Shown here piece by piece: positions 19,301-27,977 of a DNA stretch of 64,000 nucleotides. The notes beneath the pieces are model-generated. The model was not told the DNA's origin. It saw only the letters and a list, made by a program, of their open reading frames with translations, and did not search any database. A program made the position numbers and the translations under genes. This DNA is from Sphingomonas yunnanensis (lineage in GTDB: Bacteria; Pseudomonadota; Alphaproteobacteria; Sphingomonadales; Sphingomonadaceae), in assembly GCF_019898765.1 (NCBI RefSeq), contig NZ_JAIOKB010000001.1, positions 62,001 to 126,000 on the forward strand, read 5' to 3'. The number at the start of each line of letters is the position of its first letter. Position 1 is the first letter of the stretch.

Positions 19301-19336
19301 CGCACCTATCGCCTGGGCGTGCGGTTCAGCTTCTGA
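16313..19336 (+). CDS. TonB-dependent outer-membrane receptor under LacI-type control
   Basis: The start at 16313 (1007 residues) is supported by GAGGAGGGG 5 bases upstream; a longer frame from 16082 is rejected. A signal peptide (about 1-35, ending LPATAWAQ) leads to a 45-residue Ala/Thr/Gln linker and the TonB box QDIIVTGSRI. The plug includes QGLSSFSLRGVGAIRTLTLIDGQRVV and VDVVNGGASASYGSDAVGGVVNFI. The barrel ends TYRLGVRFSF, with a C-terminal aromatic residue. It belongs to the sphingomonad/caulobacter group of glycan-type receptors. The shared operator with the lacI-MFS-GH43 genes at 39 kb suggests an arabinose- or xylose-containing oligosaccharide as substrate. Confidence 0.9.
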   Translation: MMRATTSARRAGMRGGVAFAALVTAIALPATAWAQSAPAGQEAGAATTPADVPPQLDTTAASTAQPEQETAGTRDAAAQDIIVTGSRITTGGFTAPTPTTVIDSGAIAANAQPNVFTTISQLPSLQGSTGTSVNTFSTSSGAQGLSSFSLRGVGAIRTLTLIDGQRVVGANVTGVPDVSQFPQLLIKRVDVVNGGASASYGSDAVGGVVNFITDTRFKGVKGNVQGGITDYGDNEQVLVQLAAGTSLLDDRLHIVGSTEYARDEGVGGGEFGIGLAGGRDWFKQTTLVNRNVTNDGSPQYVLRDYAQSITFTKYGLITAGPLQGIAFDQSGSPFQFQYGSNGVPSRTASGAVIGCFAGFCQGGDLSGNVDAGRSLLSGLERLNSYGRIGFDFAPNNEIYVTSNIAQVKTNNQPVGGQNRPALTIQCTNPYVPAQIKAACTTAGISQFQFGTSNAALGNTQVHTDRRQYRFVVGAKGRQPVLGSDWSYDIYVEHGTNKTKIDVDNILLTQRYNNAINATSLDGAIVCANPVARAAGCQPLNVFGGNPSQQSLDYVMPANGPRQRTRQTQDVASLNFSGSPFSSWAGPVSIAFGGEFRHEFYKVTADPYGAGIANQPYDSIYPFDPVQLPAGNNWYAGNYKNGTGAYSVKEAFFEAAVPLLDGDSVGRASVSGAARVTDYSTSGTVWAWKVGGTWDLPIDGFRLRGVTSRDVRAPNLSELFAAPVTTTQPNFFDPFRNVNVLAIQNTIGNPALTPEIARNTTAGIAFSGSSWLPGLSLSFDWYKLKITDVISSLGAGDIVDLCYRNILPGTCSAFNLNNQAGPNFINVQAFNLASIDTSGFDIEASYRWQRPLGLPGRLTVRALATHISKFVTDTGLTGTIPNDTAGVNTGNTPDWKWLAVQTYEGDDFSLLVQERWFSDGVLGNQYVVCDPGTCPVSTNQHPTIDQNFMPGAFYMDVGGTYNITEAVTAYAKVDNLFNRDPAKSPFFVNPALYDVLGRTYRLGVRFSF

Positions 19337-19344
19337 CGACCGTG

Positions 19345-19370
19345 GGCGCGCAGCACCAGCACTGCGCGCC
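19345..19370 (+). terminator. Possible terminator hairpin after the second TonB receptor
   Basis: GGCGCGCAG and CTGCGCGCC form a perfect 9-bp stem around an 8-base loop, starting 9 bases after the stop codon. There is no T-tract, so it may work only with help or as a 3'-end stabiliser. Confidence 0.4.
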
Positions 19371-19528
19371 TACACCGATCCACCAGCGTCGTCCCGACCC
19401 TGAGGCGGCACCATGGATGTCGGGTACAGCCCGGCACGACGAGGAGGTCGCGCGCGACGTGGATCACTTGGCGGCGGGTCACGCGCGACGTACGGCGCCG
19501 AACCGCCGCGCACGGTATCTTACGTCGA

Positions 19529-19547
19529 TCGTATAAACCCTATATGA
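19529..19547. promoter_or_regulatory. Candidate autoregulatory GntR site, variant spacing
   Basis: TCGTAT and ATATGA half-sites, as in the other island sites, are separated by 7 instead of 3 bases. The site overlaps the most upstream ATG of the GntR gene (19544). Autorepression is a common GntR arrangement, but the different spacing keeps this tentative. Confidence 0.4.
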
Positions 19548-20299
19548 TCGGTCCCGTACTCACCACGGACCGGCGAACCCACTTGCGGCACCTCGACACG
19601 ACCAGCACCGCCTCGACCCACGTGCGTGCGGCGCGCCCCGCGCCGGGACCGACGATGGTGGAACGCGCCTACGACCATCTGCTCGACATGCTGATGAGCC
19701 TGAAGATCGCGCCGGGCGAGCGGATCGCGATCGACACCGTCGCGCGCCAGCTCGGCATCTCGCAGACGCCGGTGCGCGAGGCGATGAGCCAGCTCGAGGC
19801 GGAGAAGCTGGTCTACAAGATGCCGAACGTCGGCTATCGCGCCAGCCCGCAGATGACGCGCGAGGAAGTGCGTGACCTTTACACGCTGCGCCAGCTGATC
19901 GAGCCCTATGCGGCCGCCCGCGCCGCCGAGGCGATGACCGACGCCGCGATCGCGACGCTGCGCTCGATCGACCGCGACATGTCGGGCGTGGCGGACGGCG
20001 ACGCGCGCGCTTACTCGCGCTTCGCCGAAGCGGATGCCGCACTCCACCGGCTGATCGCGACCGGCAGCGGCAACCGCCTGATCGCCGAGACCGTCGAGCG
20101 GCTCCACGCGCATCTCCACATCTTCCGCGCGCTCTACGCCACCAACGCGCCGCACGAGGCGGCGCGCGAGCACCGCGCGATCATCGACGCGCTGGTCGCG
20201 CATGATCCCGCGGCGGCCGAGCGCGCGGTGCGCCACCATCTCGAATGTTCGCAGCAGCGGATGGACGACGTGCTCGCGAAGAGTGCGGCAAGCGACTGA
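19544..20299 (+). CDS. GntR family transcriptional regulator, FCD (FadR) subfamily
   Basis: A DNA-binding regulator of up to 251 residues. The winged helix lies at about 38-105 (MVERAYDHLLDMLMSLKIAPGERIAIDTVARQLGISQTPVREAMSQLEAEKLV), and the all-helical FCD ligand domain at about 115-240 with metal-ligand-like positions (RQLIEPYAAARAAEA, FAEADAALHRLI, HLHIFRA, EHRAIIDALVAHD). The start is uncertain: ATG 19544 has no Shine-Dalgarno sequence and lies inside a candidate operator, while ATG 19655 has a weak GGGA upstream. It is probably the repressor of the catabolic genes that carry the TCATAT-N3-ATATGA sites; the effector would be a carboxylic acid intermediate. Confidence 0.88.
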   Translation: MIGPVLTTDRRTHLRHLDTTSTASTHVRAARPAPGPTMVERAYDHLLDMLMSLKIAPGERIAIDTVARQLGISQTPVREAMSQLEAEKLVYKMPNVGYRASPQMTREEVRDLYTLRQLIEPYAAARAAEAMTDAAIATLRSIDRDMSGVADGDARAYSRFAEADAALHRLIATGSGNRLIAETVERLHAHLHIFRALYATNAPHEAAREHRAIIDALVAHDPAAAERAVRHHLECSQQRMDDVLAKSAASD

Positions 20300-20360
20300 C
20301 TTCCTTTGTCTTGCGCCCGCTCGCGGCGCTTGACAGCGTTCCGGCCCCCACTTAGTCAGA

Positions 20361-20375
20361 TCATATAGGATATGA
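20361..20375. promoter_or_regulatory. GntR-type operator, best copy, before the amidohydrolase operon
   Basis: TCATATAGGATATGA is a perfect inverted repeat with 6-bp arms and a 3-base centre. It lies 17 bases before the preferred amidohydrolase start (20392) and directly downstream of the GntR gene. Confidence 0.65.
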
Positions 20376-20391
20376 CATGGAGGGGAGTGCG

Positions 20392-21792
20392 ATGCGGCGG
20401 TTTCGCCCAGGTCGCGCGCGGTCGATGATCCGCGTCGGCGTCGCCATAGCGGCGCTGTGTCTCGGCGGTGCAGCCGCGGCGGAGACGGTCGTGCTCGATC
20501 ACGTCACGCTGTTCGACGGCACCGGGGCCGCGCCGCGCGCCGATCAGGCCTTGATCATGACCGAGGGCCGCATCACCTGGGTCGGCGCCGCGGCGGCGCG
20601 ACCCCGGCCGAGCGACGCCACGGTCGAGAATCTGCGCGGCAAGTTCCTGATGCCGGGCCTGATCGACAGCCACGTCCATCTCGGGCTGGTCGACGGCGTC
20701 GACCAGAGCTTCCCCAAATATTACGACCGCGCCAACGTCGAGGAGCAGCTCAAGCTGTACGCCGCTTACGGCATCACCTCGGTCTATACGCTCGGCACCG
20801 ACGGCGACCTGATCCACCAGGTCATCGCCGATCAGCGCCGCGTCGGGCGGATCGACCGCGCGCGCGCTTACACCGCCGGTCGCGGCGTGGTGTACAAGGG
20901 CAGCTATGGCGGCGTCCCCGGGCTGGAGCAGTCGGTCGCCACGCCGGCCGAGGCGACCGCGATGGTCCAGCGCGAGACCGCCAAGGGCGACGATTTCGTC
21001 AAATTGTGGATGGACGACGAGTTCGGCACCGTCGCCAAGCGCATGCCCTATGACGTGAGCAGAGCGGTGATCGACGCCGCGCACGCCGCGGACAAGAAAG
21101 CGGCGGCGCACATCTTCTACTACGATAACGCCGCCGAGCTGACGCGCGAGGGCGTCGACGTCTTCATGCACCAGGTGCGCGATCGCGTCGCCGACCCGAC
21201 GCTCGTCGGCGCGATGAAGCGGCGCGGGACGTGGCAGCTCGCCTCGACGCTCAGCCGCGAGGCGAGCTTCACCTACACGCTGCTGCCGTTCGTCGACGAG
21301 CCCTTCTTCTCGCGCGGTGTCGCGCCCTCGACCATCGCCACGCTGAAGAGTCAGGAGCGCCAGCAGAAGCTCGAGGCCTCGCCGCTGTTCCCGAAATATC
21401 CGCCGGTGCTGCGCAACGCGATGGCCAGCCTCGCCGCCGAGGTGAAGGGCGGGGTGCGCTACGGCATGGGGACCGACAGCGGCCCGACCGCACGCTTCCC
21501 CGGCTATTTCGCGCATTGGGAGCTCGAGCTGATGGTCAAGGCCGGCCTGACCCCGCTCCAGGCGCTCACCGCCGCGACTGGCACTAACGCGAGCTTCCTG
21601 CGCGAGAACGAGAGCGGCGTGCTGAAGCCGGGCAAATGGGCCGACCTGCTCGTGCTCGATCGCGACCCGACGCGCGACATCCGCAACACGCGCGCGATCG
21701 ACGCGGTCTATGTCGCCGGCCGCAAGGTGCCGACGATCTGGCAGACCTGCGTCGGCCGCGCCGTCGACGCCTGCGGCCCGGCGCGGCCGTGA
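20392..21792 (+). CDS. Exported amidohydrolase superfamily metalloenzyme (imidazolonepropionase-like)
   Basis: The preferred ATG at 20392 has GGAGGGGAG just upstream; the ATG at 20377 abuts the operator. The 466-residue protein begins with a signal peptide (MRRFRPGRARSMIRVGVAIAALCLGGAAAAE). The metal-dependent barrel shows DSHVHLGL (HxH), the bridging Lys in GDDFVKLWMDDE, His in AAAHIFYYD and MHQVRD, and Asp in GMGTDSGP. It should hydrolyse an amide, ester, lactone or similar bond in the periplasm; the substrate is unknown. It is the first gene of a tightly packed six-gene operon (overlap with the MFS gene). Confidence 0.85.
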   Translation: MRRFRPGRARSMIRVGVAIAALCLGGAAAAETVVLDHVTLFDGTGAAPRADQALIMTEGRITWVGAAAARPRPSDATVENLRGKFLMPGLIDSHVHLGLVDGVDQSFPKYYDRANVEEQLKLYAAYGITSVYTLGTDGDLIHQVIADQRRVGRIDRARAYTAGRGVVYKGSYGGVPGLEQSVATPAEATAMVQRETAKGDDFVKLWMDDEFGTVAKRMPYDVSRAVIDAAHAADKKAAAHIFYYDNAAELTREGVDVFMHQVRDRVADPTLVGAMKRRGTWQLASTLSREASFTYTLLPFVDEPFFSRGVAPSTIATLKSQERQQKLEASPLFPKYPPVLRNAMASLAAEVKGGVRYGMGTDSGPTARFPGYFAHWELELMVKAGLTPLQALTAATGTNASFLRENESGVLKPGKWADLLVLDRDPTRDIRNTRAIDAVYVAGRKVPTIWQTCVGRAVDACGPARP

Positions 21793-23123
21793 GCGCCTCG
21801 GGCGCGATGGTCGAGCCGGCGGCGCCGGTCGTCGGAAGCGCGGGCGAGCAGGCCGCGCGCCCGACGCGCGTGCGCCACGCGGTGCTGTGGCTCACCGTAC
21901 TGGCCTATCTGATCACTTATATGGACCGCGTGGTGATCGCCACCGCGGCGCCGTCGATCCAGAAGGAATATGGCTTCTCGCTCGTCACGATGGGCTGGAT
22001 CTTCGCCGCCTTCCAGTTCGCCTACGCACTGTTCCAGATCCCGGGCGGGTGGCTCGGCGACCGCTTCGGCCCGCGCCGCGCGCTGACCGGGGTGGTGGTG
22101 TGGTGGTCGACCTTCACCGCCGCGACCGCGCTGACCTGGTCGGCGGGCTCGATGATGGTGTGCCGCTTTCTGTTCGGCCTCGGCGAGGCTGGGGCCTTCC
22201 CGATCGCCACGCGGTCGCTGTCGCGCTGGATGTTGCCCGCCGAGCGCGGCTGGGCGCAGGGGCTCACCCACGCCGGCGCACGACTGGGCGGCGCGGTGAC
22301 CCCCGTGTTCGTGGCACTGCTGATCCTCGACTTCGGCTGGCGCATGCCGTTCCTGCTGTTCGCCGGCGTCGGGCTTGTCTGGGCGGTGTTCTGGTTCGCT
22401 TACTACCGCGACACGCCGCGCGAGCATCGCGGCGTCAACGCGACCGAGCGCGCGATGATCGAGGGCGCGCTCGGCACCGGCCCGGCGCGCGCGAAGGTGC
22501 CGTGGCGCCGGCTGCTGCGCCAGCCGCAGCTGTGGACGCTGTCGGCGATGTATTTCTGCTACGCCTATTGCATCAACATCTTCCTGACCTGGTTCCCGAA
22601 GTACCTGCACGACGCGCGCGGCTACGACCTCGCGGTGATGGGGCTGTTCGCGAGCCTGCCGCTGATGGCGGGCGTGGTGGGCGATCTCGCCGGCGGCTGG
22701 ACCTCGGACCTGCTGGTGAAGCGCGGCACGGGGCTGAAGATGGCGCGGCGCTCGGTCGCGGTGGTCGGTTTCGTCACCGCCGCGGTGATGATGCCGCTCG
22801 CCGCCGCGATCGATGCGCCGATCGCGAGCATCATCTGCTTCTGCGTCGCGGTGTTCGGGCTCGAGCTGACCGTCGGCGTGTCCTGGGCCGTCACGCTCGA
22901 CATCGGCGGCGAGTTCGCCGGCTCGGTCTCCGCGGTGATGAACACGCTCGGCAACCTCGGCGCGGCGATCGCTGCCGCGGTGACAGGCTATATCGTCACG
23001 GTCAGCGGCTGGTTCCCCGCCTTCATGGTGCTCGCGGTGCTGTGCGCGATCGCCGCTCTTCTGTTCCTGCGGATCGACGCGTCGAAGCGGCTCGCCACCG
23101 CCGACGAGGTCACCGCGGCATGA
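21789..23123 (+). CDS. MFS transporter, anion:cation symporter type
   Basis: A 12-TM inner-membrane carrier of about 444 residues from a GTG overlapping the amidohydrolase stop; an in-frame ATG at 21807 is possible. The first helix contains LAYLITYMDRVVIATAAPSIQKEYGF, and GGWLGDRFGPRRAL is the classic MFS loop 2-3 motif. The ACS group imports organic and sugar acids such as hexuronates, glucarate or aromatic acids. In this operon it probably brings in the product of the periplasmic enzymes. Confidence 0.88.
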   Translation: MSASGAMVEPAAPVVGSAGEQAARPTRVRHAVLWLTVLAYLITYMDRVVIATAAPSIQKEYGFSLVTMGWIFAAFQFAYALFQIPGGWLGDRFGPRRALTGVVVWWSTFTAATALTWSAGSMMVCRFLFGLGEAGAFPIATRSLSRWMLPAERGWAQGLTHAGARLGGAVTPVFVALLILDFGWRMPFLLFAGVGLVWAVFWFAYYRDTPREHRGVNATERAMIEGALGTGPARAKVPWRRLLRQPQLWTLSAMYFCYAYCINIFLTWFPKYLHDARGYDLAVMGLFASLPLMAGVVGDLAGGWTSDLLVKRGTGLKMARRSVAVVGFVTAAVMMPLAAAIDAPIASIICFCVAVFGLELTVGVSWAVTLDIGGEFAGSVSAVMNTLGNLGAAIAAAVTGYIVTVSGWFPAFMVLAVLCAIAALLFLRIDASKRLATADEVTAA

Positions 23124-23140
23124 CTTCTGGAGACACTTCG

Positions 23141-24385
23141 ATGACGTCCGACCCGACCGCGCCCGCATTGTTCGGCGCGGCGCGCCTGCCGCGCTCCATC
23201 CTGTTCGGGCGCGGCCAGCGCGCTGCGCTCGGCTCGGCCAGCGCGCGGCTCGGCAAGCGCGCTTTGCTCTGCACCGACGAGCGCCAGGCCGCGCAGCCCG
23301 AGTTCACCGCGATGCTCGCCGACCTCGCCGCGCACGGCGTCGAGACGCGCGTGTTCGACGGCACCGTGCCGGATCTGCCGCTGCGCTCGATCGATGCCTG
23401 CGTTGCCGCGGCGAGCGGCTTCGACGCCGACGTGGTGATCGGCGTCGGCGGGGGCAGCTCGCTCGACCTCGCCAAGGTGGCGGCGGTGCTGCTCACCCAT
23501 GGCGGCAGCGTACGCGACTATTACGGCGAGTTCGCGGTGCCCGGCCCGGTGATGCCGCTGGTCGCCGTGCCGACCACCTCGGGCACGGGCTCGGAGGCGA
23601 CCCCGGTGGCGGTGGTGGCGGACGAGGAGCGCGGCGCCAAGGTCGGCATCGCCAGCCCGCACCTGATCGCGCAGGTGGCGATCTGCGACCCCGAACTGAC
23701 CGTGACCTGTCCGCCCGCGCTCACCGCTTTCTCGGGCGCGGACGCGCTGACCCACGCGGTGGAGGCCTATACCACGCTGGCGCGCCCGATCGACGCGATG
23801 CTGACCGAGCAGCACGTCTTCGTCGGCAAGAACGTGCTGTCGGATCATTTCGCCAAGCTCGCGGTGACGAATGTGTTCCGCTATCTCGAGCGCGCCGTGG
23901 TTGACGGCAGCGACATCGAGGCGCGCGAGGGCGTGATGCTCGCGTCGCTCGCGGCGGGTTGCGCCTTCGGGACGGCCGGCACCGCGGCGGCGCACGCGCT
24001 GCAATATCCGGTCGGCAACCTCACGCACACGGCGCACGGGCAGGGAGTGGCGACGCTGCTGCCTTATGTCATGCAGTTCAACCGCCCCGCCTGCGCCGAT
24101 GGTTTCGCCGAGCTCGCCGAGTTGGTCGGGATCGCGGGCGCCACGCCGGCCGAGCGCGCGCAGGCGTTCATCGACGCGGTCGATGCGCTGTTCCAGCGGA
24201 TCGCCATCCCGCGCTCGCTCGCCGACCTGGGTTTGCGCGCCGATCAGCAGGACCATGTCGCCGAATATTCGCTCAACGCGGCGCGGCTGATCAAGAACAA
24301 CCCGCGGCCGCTCAATCTCGCCGCGATGCAGACCATCACGCGCGCCGCCTTCGCCGGCGACCGCGCCACGCTCCTCCACGCCTGA
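23141..24385 (+). CDS. Iron-containing alcohol dehydrogenase
   Basis: A group III (Fe-dependent) NAD(P) alcohol dehydrogenase of 414 residues. The nucleotide-binding GVGGGSSLDLAK, PTTSGTGSEATP, and the metal ligands in SGADALTHAVEAY and HALQYPVGNLTHTAHGQG are intact. ATG 23141 is preferred because GGAGA lies 9 bases upstream; an in-frame ATG at 23120 overlaps the MFS stop. It would interconvert an alcohol and an aldehyde or keto acid in the cytoplasm, next to the aldehyde dehydrogenase gene. Maleylacetate-reductase-like or 4-hydroxybutyrate-type activity is also possible. Confidence 0.87.
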   Translation: MTSDPTAPALFGAARLPRSILFGRGQRAALGSASARLGKRALLCTDERQAAQPEFTAMLADLAAHGVETRVFDGTVPDLPLRSIDACVAAASGFDADVVIGVGGGSSLDLAKVAAVLLTHGGSVRDYYGEFAVPGPVMPLVAVPTTSGTGSEATPVAVVADEERGAKVGIASPHLIAQVAICDPELTVTCPPALTAFSGADALTHAVEAYTTLARPIDAMLTEQHVFVGKNVLSDHFAKLAVTNVFRYLERAVVDGSDIEAREGVMLASLAAGCAFGTAGTAAAHALQYPVGNLTHTAHGQGVATLLPYVMQFNRPACADGFAELAELVGIAGATPAERAQAFIDAVDALFQRIAIPRSLADLGLRADQQDHVAEYSLNAARLIKNNPRPLNLAAMQTITRAAFAGDRATLLHA

Positions 24386-24402
24386 TGCACGGGACGCCTC
24401 CG

Positions 24403-25869
24403 ATGACCAGCTACACCCCGCCCGGCGACGGCCCGTTCGCCATCCCCACCGGCCTGCTGATCGGCGAGCGCTGGACCGCCGCGGCGAGCGGTGCGACCAT
24501 CGCGGTCGACGATCCCGCCACGGGCGCGACGTTCACCGCGGTCGCCGACGCCGCGGTGGCGGAGGGGATCGCCGCGGTCGACGCCGCCGCGGCCGCCGCG
24601 GCGGACTGGGCCGCGACCGCGCCGCGCAAGCGCGCCGACGTGCTGCTCGCCTGTTTCCACGCGATGATGGCGCAGCAGGAGTGGCTCGCGCAGCTGATCT
24701 CGCTGGAGAACGGCAAGGCGCTGTCCGACGCCCGCGGCGAGGTGGCCTATGCCGCCGAGTTCTTCCGATGGTACGCCGAGGAAGCGGTGCGGATCCCCGG
24801 CGAGCTCGGGACATCGCCCGCGGGCGGCAACCGCATCATGGTGCAGTATCAGCCGATCGGCGTCGCGCTGCTGATCACGCCCTGGAACTTCCCCGCGGCG
24901 ATGGCGACGCGCAAGATCGCGCCCGCGCTGGCGGCGGGCTGCACCTGTATCCTCAAGCCCGCCTCCGAGACGCCGCTGACCGCGCTCGCGGTGGCCGAGA
25001 TCATGCGGCGCGCCGGCGTGCCCGCGGGCGTGGTCAACGTCGTCACCACCAGTCAGCCCGGGCCGGTGTGCAGCGCGATCCTGCACGACCCGCGCGTGCG
25101 CAAGCTGTCCTTCACCGGCTCGACCCAGGTCGGGCGCGTGCTGCTGCGCGAGGCGGCGGACCAGGTGATCAGCTCGTCGATGGAGCTCGGTGGCAACGCG
25201 CCCTTCGTGGTGTTCGACGACGCCGACCTCGACGCCGCGATCGAGGGGGCGATGATCGCCAAGATGCGCAACGCGGGCGAGGCCTGCACCGCCGCCAACC
25301 GCTTCTACGTCCAGCGCGGCATCCACGACGCGTTCGTGGCGAAGCTGGTCGAGCGGATGGGCGCGCTGAAGGTCGGGGCCGGCACCGATCCCGCGACCCA
25401 GTGCGGCGCGATGATCAACCGTAAGGCGGTCGACAAGATCGAGCGGCTCGTCGCCGACGCGGTGGGCAAGGGCGCGCGCGTCGAGCTGGGCGGCGAGACC
25501 CCCGCGGGCGACGGCTATTTCTATCCGCCCTCGGTGATCGCGGACGTGAGGCCCGGCTCCGAGATCCTGCGCGAGGAAGTGTTCGGCCCGGTGGCCGCGG
25601 TGACCGCGTTCGACAGCGCCGACGAGGCGGTCGCGCTCGCCAACGACACCGAATACGGGCTCGCCGCCTATGTCTATTCGGCCGACCTCAAGCGCGCGCT
25701 GGCGGTGGCCGAGCGGATCGAGTGCGGCATGGTCGCGGTCAACCGCGGGCTGGTGTCGGACGCCGCGGCGCCGTTCGGCGGCATGAAGCAGAGCGGTCTC
25801 GGGCGCGAAGGGTCGCACCATGGTCTGCTCGAATATTGCGAGGCGAAGTACATCGCGGTGACGTGGTGA
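24403..25869 (+). CDS. NAD(P)-dependent aldehyde dehydrogenase, succinate-semialdehyde dehydrogenase-like
   Basis: A 488-residue class 1/2-fold ALDH that oxidises an aldehyde to an acid. Landmarks are TPWNFPAAMATRKIAPALAAGCT, KPASETPLTALA, FTGSTQVGR, the general-base Glu in MELGGNAPFVVF and the catalytic Cys in NAGEACTAANRF; GMKQSGLGREGSHHGLLEY closes the protein. Overall it is closest in pattern to GabD. The start at 24385 overlaps the previous stop, but 24403 has a weak GGGA site. The aldehyde may come from the adjacent Fe-ADH. Confidence 0.88.
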   Translation: MTSYTPPGDGPFAIPTGLLIGERWTAAASGATIAVDDPATGATFTAVADAAVAEGIAAVDAAAAAAADWAATAPRKRADVLLACFHAMMAQQEWLAQLISLENGKALSDARGEVAYAAEFFRWYAEEAVRIPGELGTSPAGGNRIMVQYQPIGVALLITPWNFPAAMATRKIAPALAAGCTCILKPASETPLTALAVAEIMRRAGVPAGVVNVVTTSQPGPVCSAILHDPRVRKLSFTGSTQVGRVLLREAADQVISSSMELGGNAPFVVFDDADLDAAIEGAMIAKMRNAGEACTAANRFYVQRGIHDAFVAKLVERMGALKVGAGTDPATQCGAMINRKAVDKIERLVADAVGKGARVELGGETPAGDGYFYPPSVIADVRPGSEILREEVFGPVAAVTAFDSADEAVALANDTEYGLAAYVYSADLKRALAVAERIECGMVAVNRGLVSDAAAPFGGMKQSGLGREGSHHGLLEYCEAKYIAVTW

Positions 25870-27977
25870 GCGCGCCCGGTCTCACCCGCCGCCACCTGCT
25901 GGCGGGCACCGCCGCCTCGGCGTTTATCCTTGCGATCGACCCCGCGGCGCTGGCGGCGCCGATGCAGGACGCGGACGCGCCGGCGCCCGACACCGAGTGG
26001 CGCAGCTACGCCGCCGACAAGGCGAACACGCGCTACTCGCCGCTCGACCAGATCAACGCCGAGAATTTCAACGACCTCGAGATCGCCTGGAGCGTCAGGA
26101 CCGACGTGTTCGGCGCGCGCAAGGAATATCAGTTCGAGCCGACCCCGCTGCTGGTGAAGGGACGATTGTTCCTTCCCGCCGGCTCGCGCCGCGACTGCGT
26201 CGCGCTCGACGCGGCGACGGGCGAGCTGCTGTGGATGCACCGCGTCGACGAGGGCCAGCGCGCGCTCAACTCGCCGCGCCAGCTCTCCGGCCACGGCGTG
26301 TCCTACTGGACCGACGGCAAGGTCGAGCGGATCCTCTACGTCACGATCGGCTACCAGCTGGTCTCGCTCGATGCCAACACCGGCATCCCCGATCCGAATT
26401 TCGGCACCAACGGCATCGTCGACCTCAAGAAGGACTTTGACCAGCAGCTCGACGTCGAGACCGCCGACGTCGGCCTCCATGCCACGCCGATGGTGGCGCG
26501 CGACACGGTGGTTGTCGGCGCCGCGCATACCGCGGGCGACGTGCCGGCGGTGCGGAAGAACGTGAAGGGCTATATCCGCGGCTTCGATGTGCGCACCGGC
26601 AAGCGCAAGTGGATCTTCCACACCATCCCGAAGAAGGGTGAGTTCGGCTACGACACCTGGCTCAACGGCGACGCCGACGAGGCGGGCAACGGCGGCGCCT
26701 GGGCCGAGATGTCCGCGGACGAGGAGCTCGGGCTGGTCTATGTCCCGGTCGAGCTGCCGACCGGCGACGAGATGGGCATGTTCCGCCGCGGCAACGCGCT
26801 GTTCGGCGAGTCGCTGGTGGCGCTCGACCTCGAGACCGGGCAGCGCCGCTGGCACTATCAGTTCGTCCACCACGGCCTGTGGGACCGCGACGTACCGTGC
26901 GCGCCGATCCTGTGCGACATCCCGGTCGGCGGACGGACCGTGAAAGCGCTCGCGCAGCCGACCAAACAGGCGTTCCTGTACGTGCTCGACCGCGAGACGG
27001 GGAAGCCGATCTGGCCGATCGTCGAGCGCAAGGTCGAGCGCGGCGACGTGCCCGGCGAGTGGTACAGCCCGACCCAGCCGGTCCCGTCCAAGCCGCCCGC
27101 CTATGACGTTCAGGGCGTCAGCGAGAACGATCTCATCGATTTCACCCCCGAGCTGCGCGCCAAAGCGGTCGAGTTCGTGAAGTCGTACAAGATCGGCCCG
27201 CTCTTCACGCCGCCGACGGTGAGCAAGCCGGGTCGCTGGGGCACGATCTCGGCGCCGGGCATCCAGGGTGGCACCAACTGGCCGGGCGGCTGCTACGACC
27301 CCGAGACGCACATGGTGTACGTCTACTCGAAGACGCAGCCCTCGCTGATCGGCATCGTCCCCAACGCCGATCTCAAAGTGTCCGAGTTCCCGCAGGTGCA
27401 CGGCGTCGCCGGGCTCGAGGCGCGTGCGATGCCGGCGATGGGCGCCCCGGGGCCGCGGATGCGCAGCATGGAGGCGCCCCCAGCGGGCGCCCCCGCGGGC
27501 GGCAAGCCCGCCGGCGCTTCCAAGGGGCCGCCGCCGGGCTTCCTCGCGATCGATGGCCTGCCGCTGCTCAAGCCACCCTACGGCCGGATCACCGCGATCG
27601 ACCTCAGCAAGGGCGACCTCGCCTGGCAGGTCGCGCACGGCGAGACGCCCGACAACGTGCGCAATCATCCCGCGCTCAAGGGGCTCAAGATCCCGCGCAC
27701 TGGCCGCGCCGGCAATCTCGGCCCGCTGGTGACCAAGACGCTGGTCATCTGCGGCGAGGCGGGTTTCTACACCAACGAATATGGCATCCGCGGCGCGATG
27801 CTGCGCGCCTATGACAAGGCCACGGGCGAGGAGAAAGGCGCGGTGTACATGACCGCGCCGCAGAGCGGCTCGCCGATGACCTATCGTCTGAAAGGACGCC
27901 AGTATATCGTCGTCGCCACGGGCGGCGGCAACGCCAGCGCGGAGCTGGTCGCCTACCGACTACCGGGAGTAGCGTGA
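25866..27977 (+). CDS. PQQ-dependent (quinoprotein) dehydrogenase, exported, with low-complexity insert
   Basis: A 703-residue periplasmic quinoprotein from a GTG overlapping the ALDH stop. The N-terminus TRRHLLAGTAASAFILAIDPAALAA is Tat-like. The eight-bladed propeller begins EWRSYAADKANTRYSPLDQINAENFNDLEIAW; blade motifs such as ALDAATGELLW, GKRKWIF and VALDLETGQRRWHYQFVHHGLWDRDV recur. It passes electrons to the cytochrome c encoded next. An unusual Pro/Ala/Gly/Met-rich insert lies at about residues 521-558. The substrate is unknown (alcohol, sugar or aldehyde). PQQ synthesis genes are not in the window. Confidence 0.87.
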   Translation: MSAPGLTRRHLLAGTAASAFILAIDPAALAAPMQDADAPAPDTEWRSYAADKANTRYSPLDQINAENFNDLEIAWSVRTDVFGARKEYQFEPTPLLVKGRLFLPAGSRRDCVALDAATGELLWMHRVDEGQRALNSPRQLSGHGVSYWTDGKVERILYVTIGYQLVSLDANTGIPDPNFGTNGIVDLKKDFDQQLDVETADVGLHATPMVARDTVVVGAAHTAGDVPAVRKNVKGYIRGFDVRTGKRKWIFHTIPKKGEFGYDTWLNGDADEAGNGGAWAEMSADEELGLVYVPVELPTGDEMGMFRRGNALFGESLVALDLETGQRRWHYQFVHHGLWDRDVPCAPILCDIPVGGRTVKALAQPTKQAFLYVLDRETGKPIWPIVERKVERGDVPGEWYSPTQPVPSKPPAYDVQGVSENDLIDFTPELRAKAVEFVKSYKIGPLFTPPTVSKPGRWGTISAPGIQGGTNWPGGCYDPETHMVYVYSKTQPSLIGIVPNADLKVSEFPQVHGVAGLEARAMPAMGAPGPRMRSMEAPPAGAPAGGKPAGASKGPPPGFLAIDGLPLLKPPYGRITAIDLSKGDLAWQVAHGETPDNVRNHPALKGLKIPRTGRAGNLGPLVTKTLVICGEAGFYTNEYGIRGAMLRAYDKATGEEKGAVYMTAPQSGSPMTYRLKGRQYIVVATGGGNASAELVAYRLPGVA

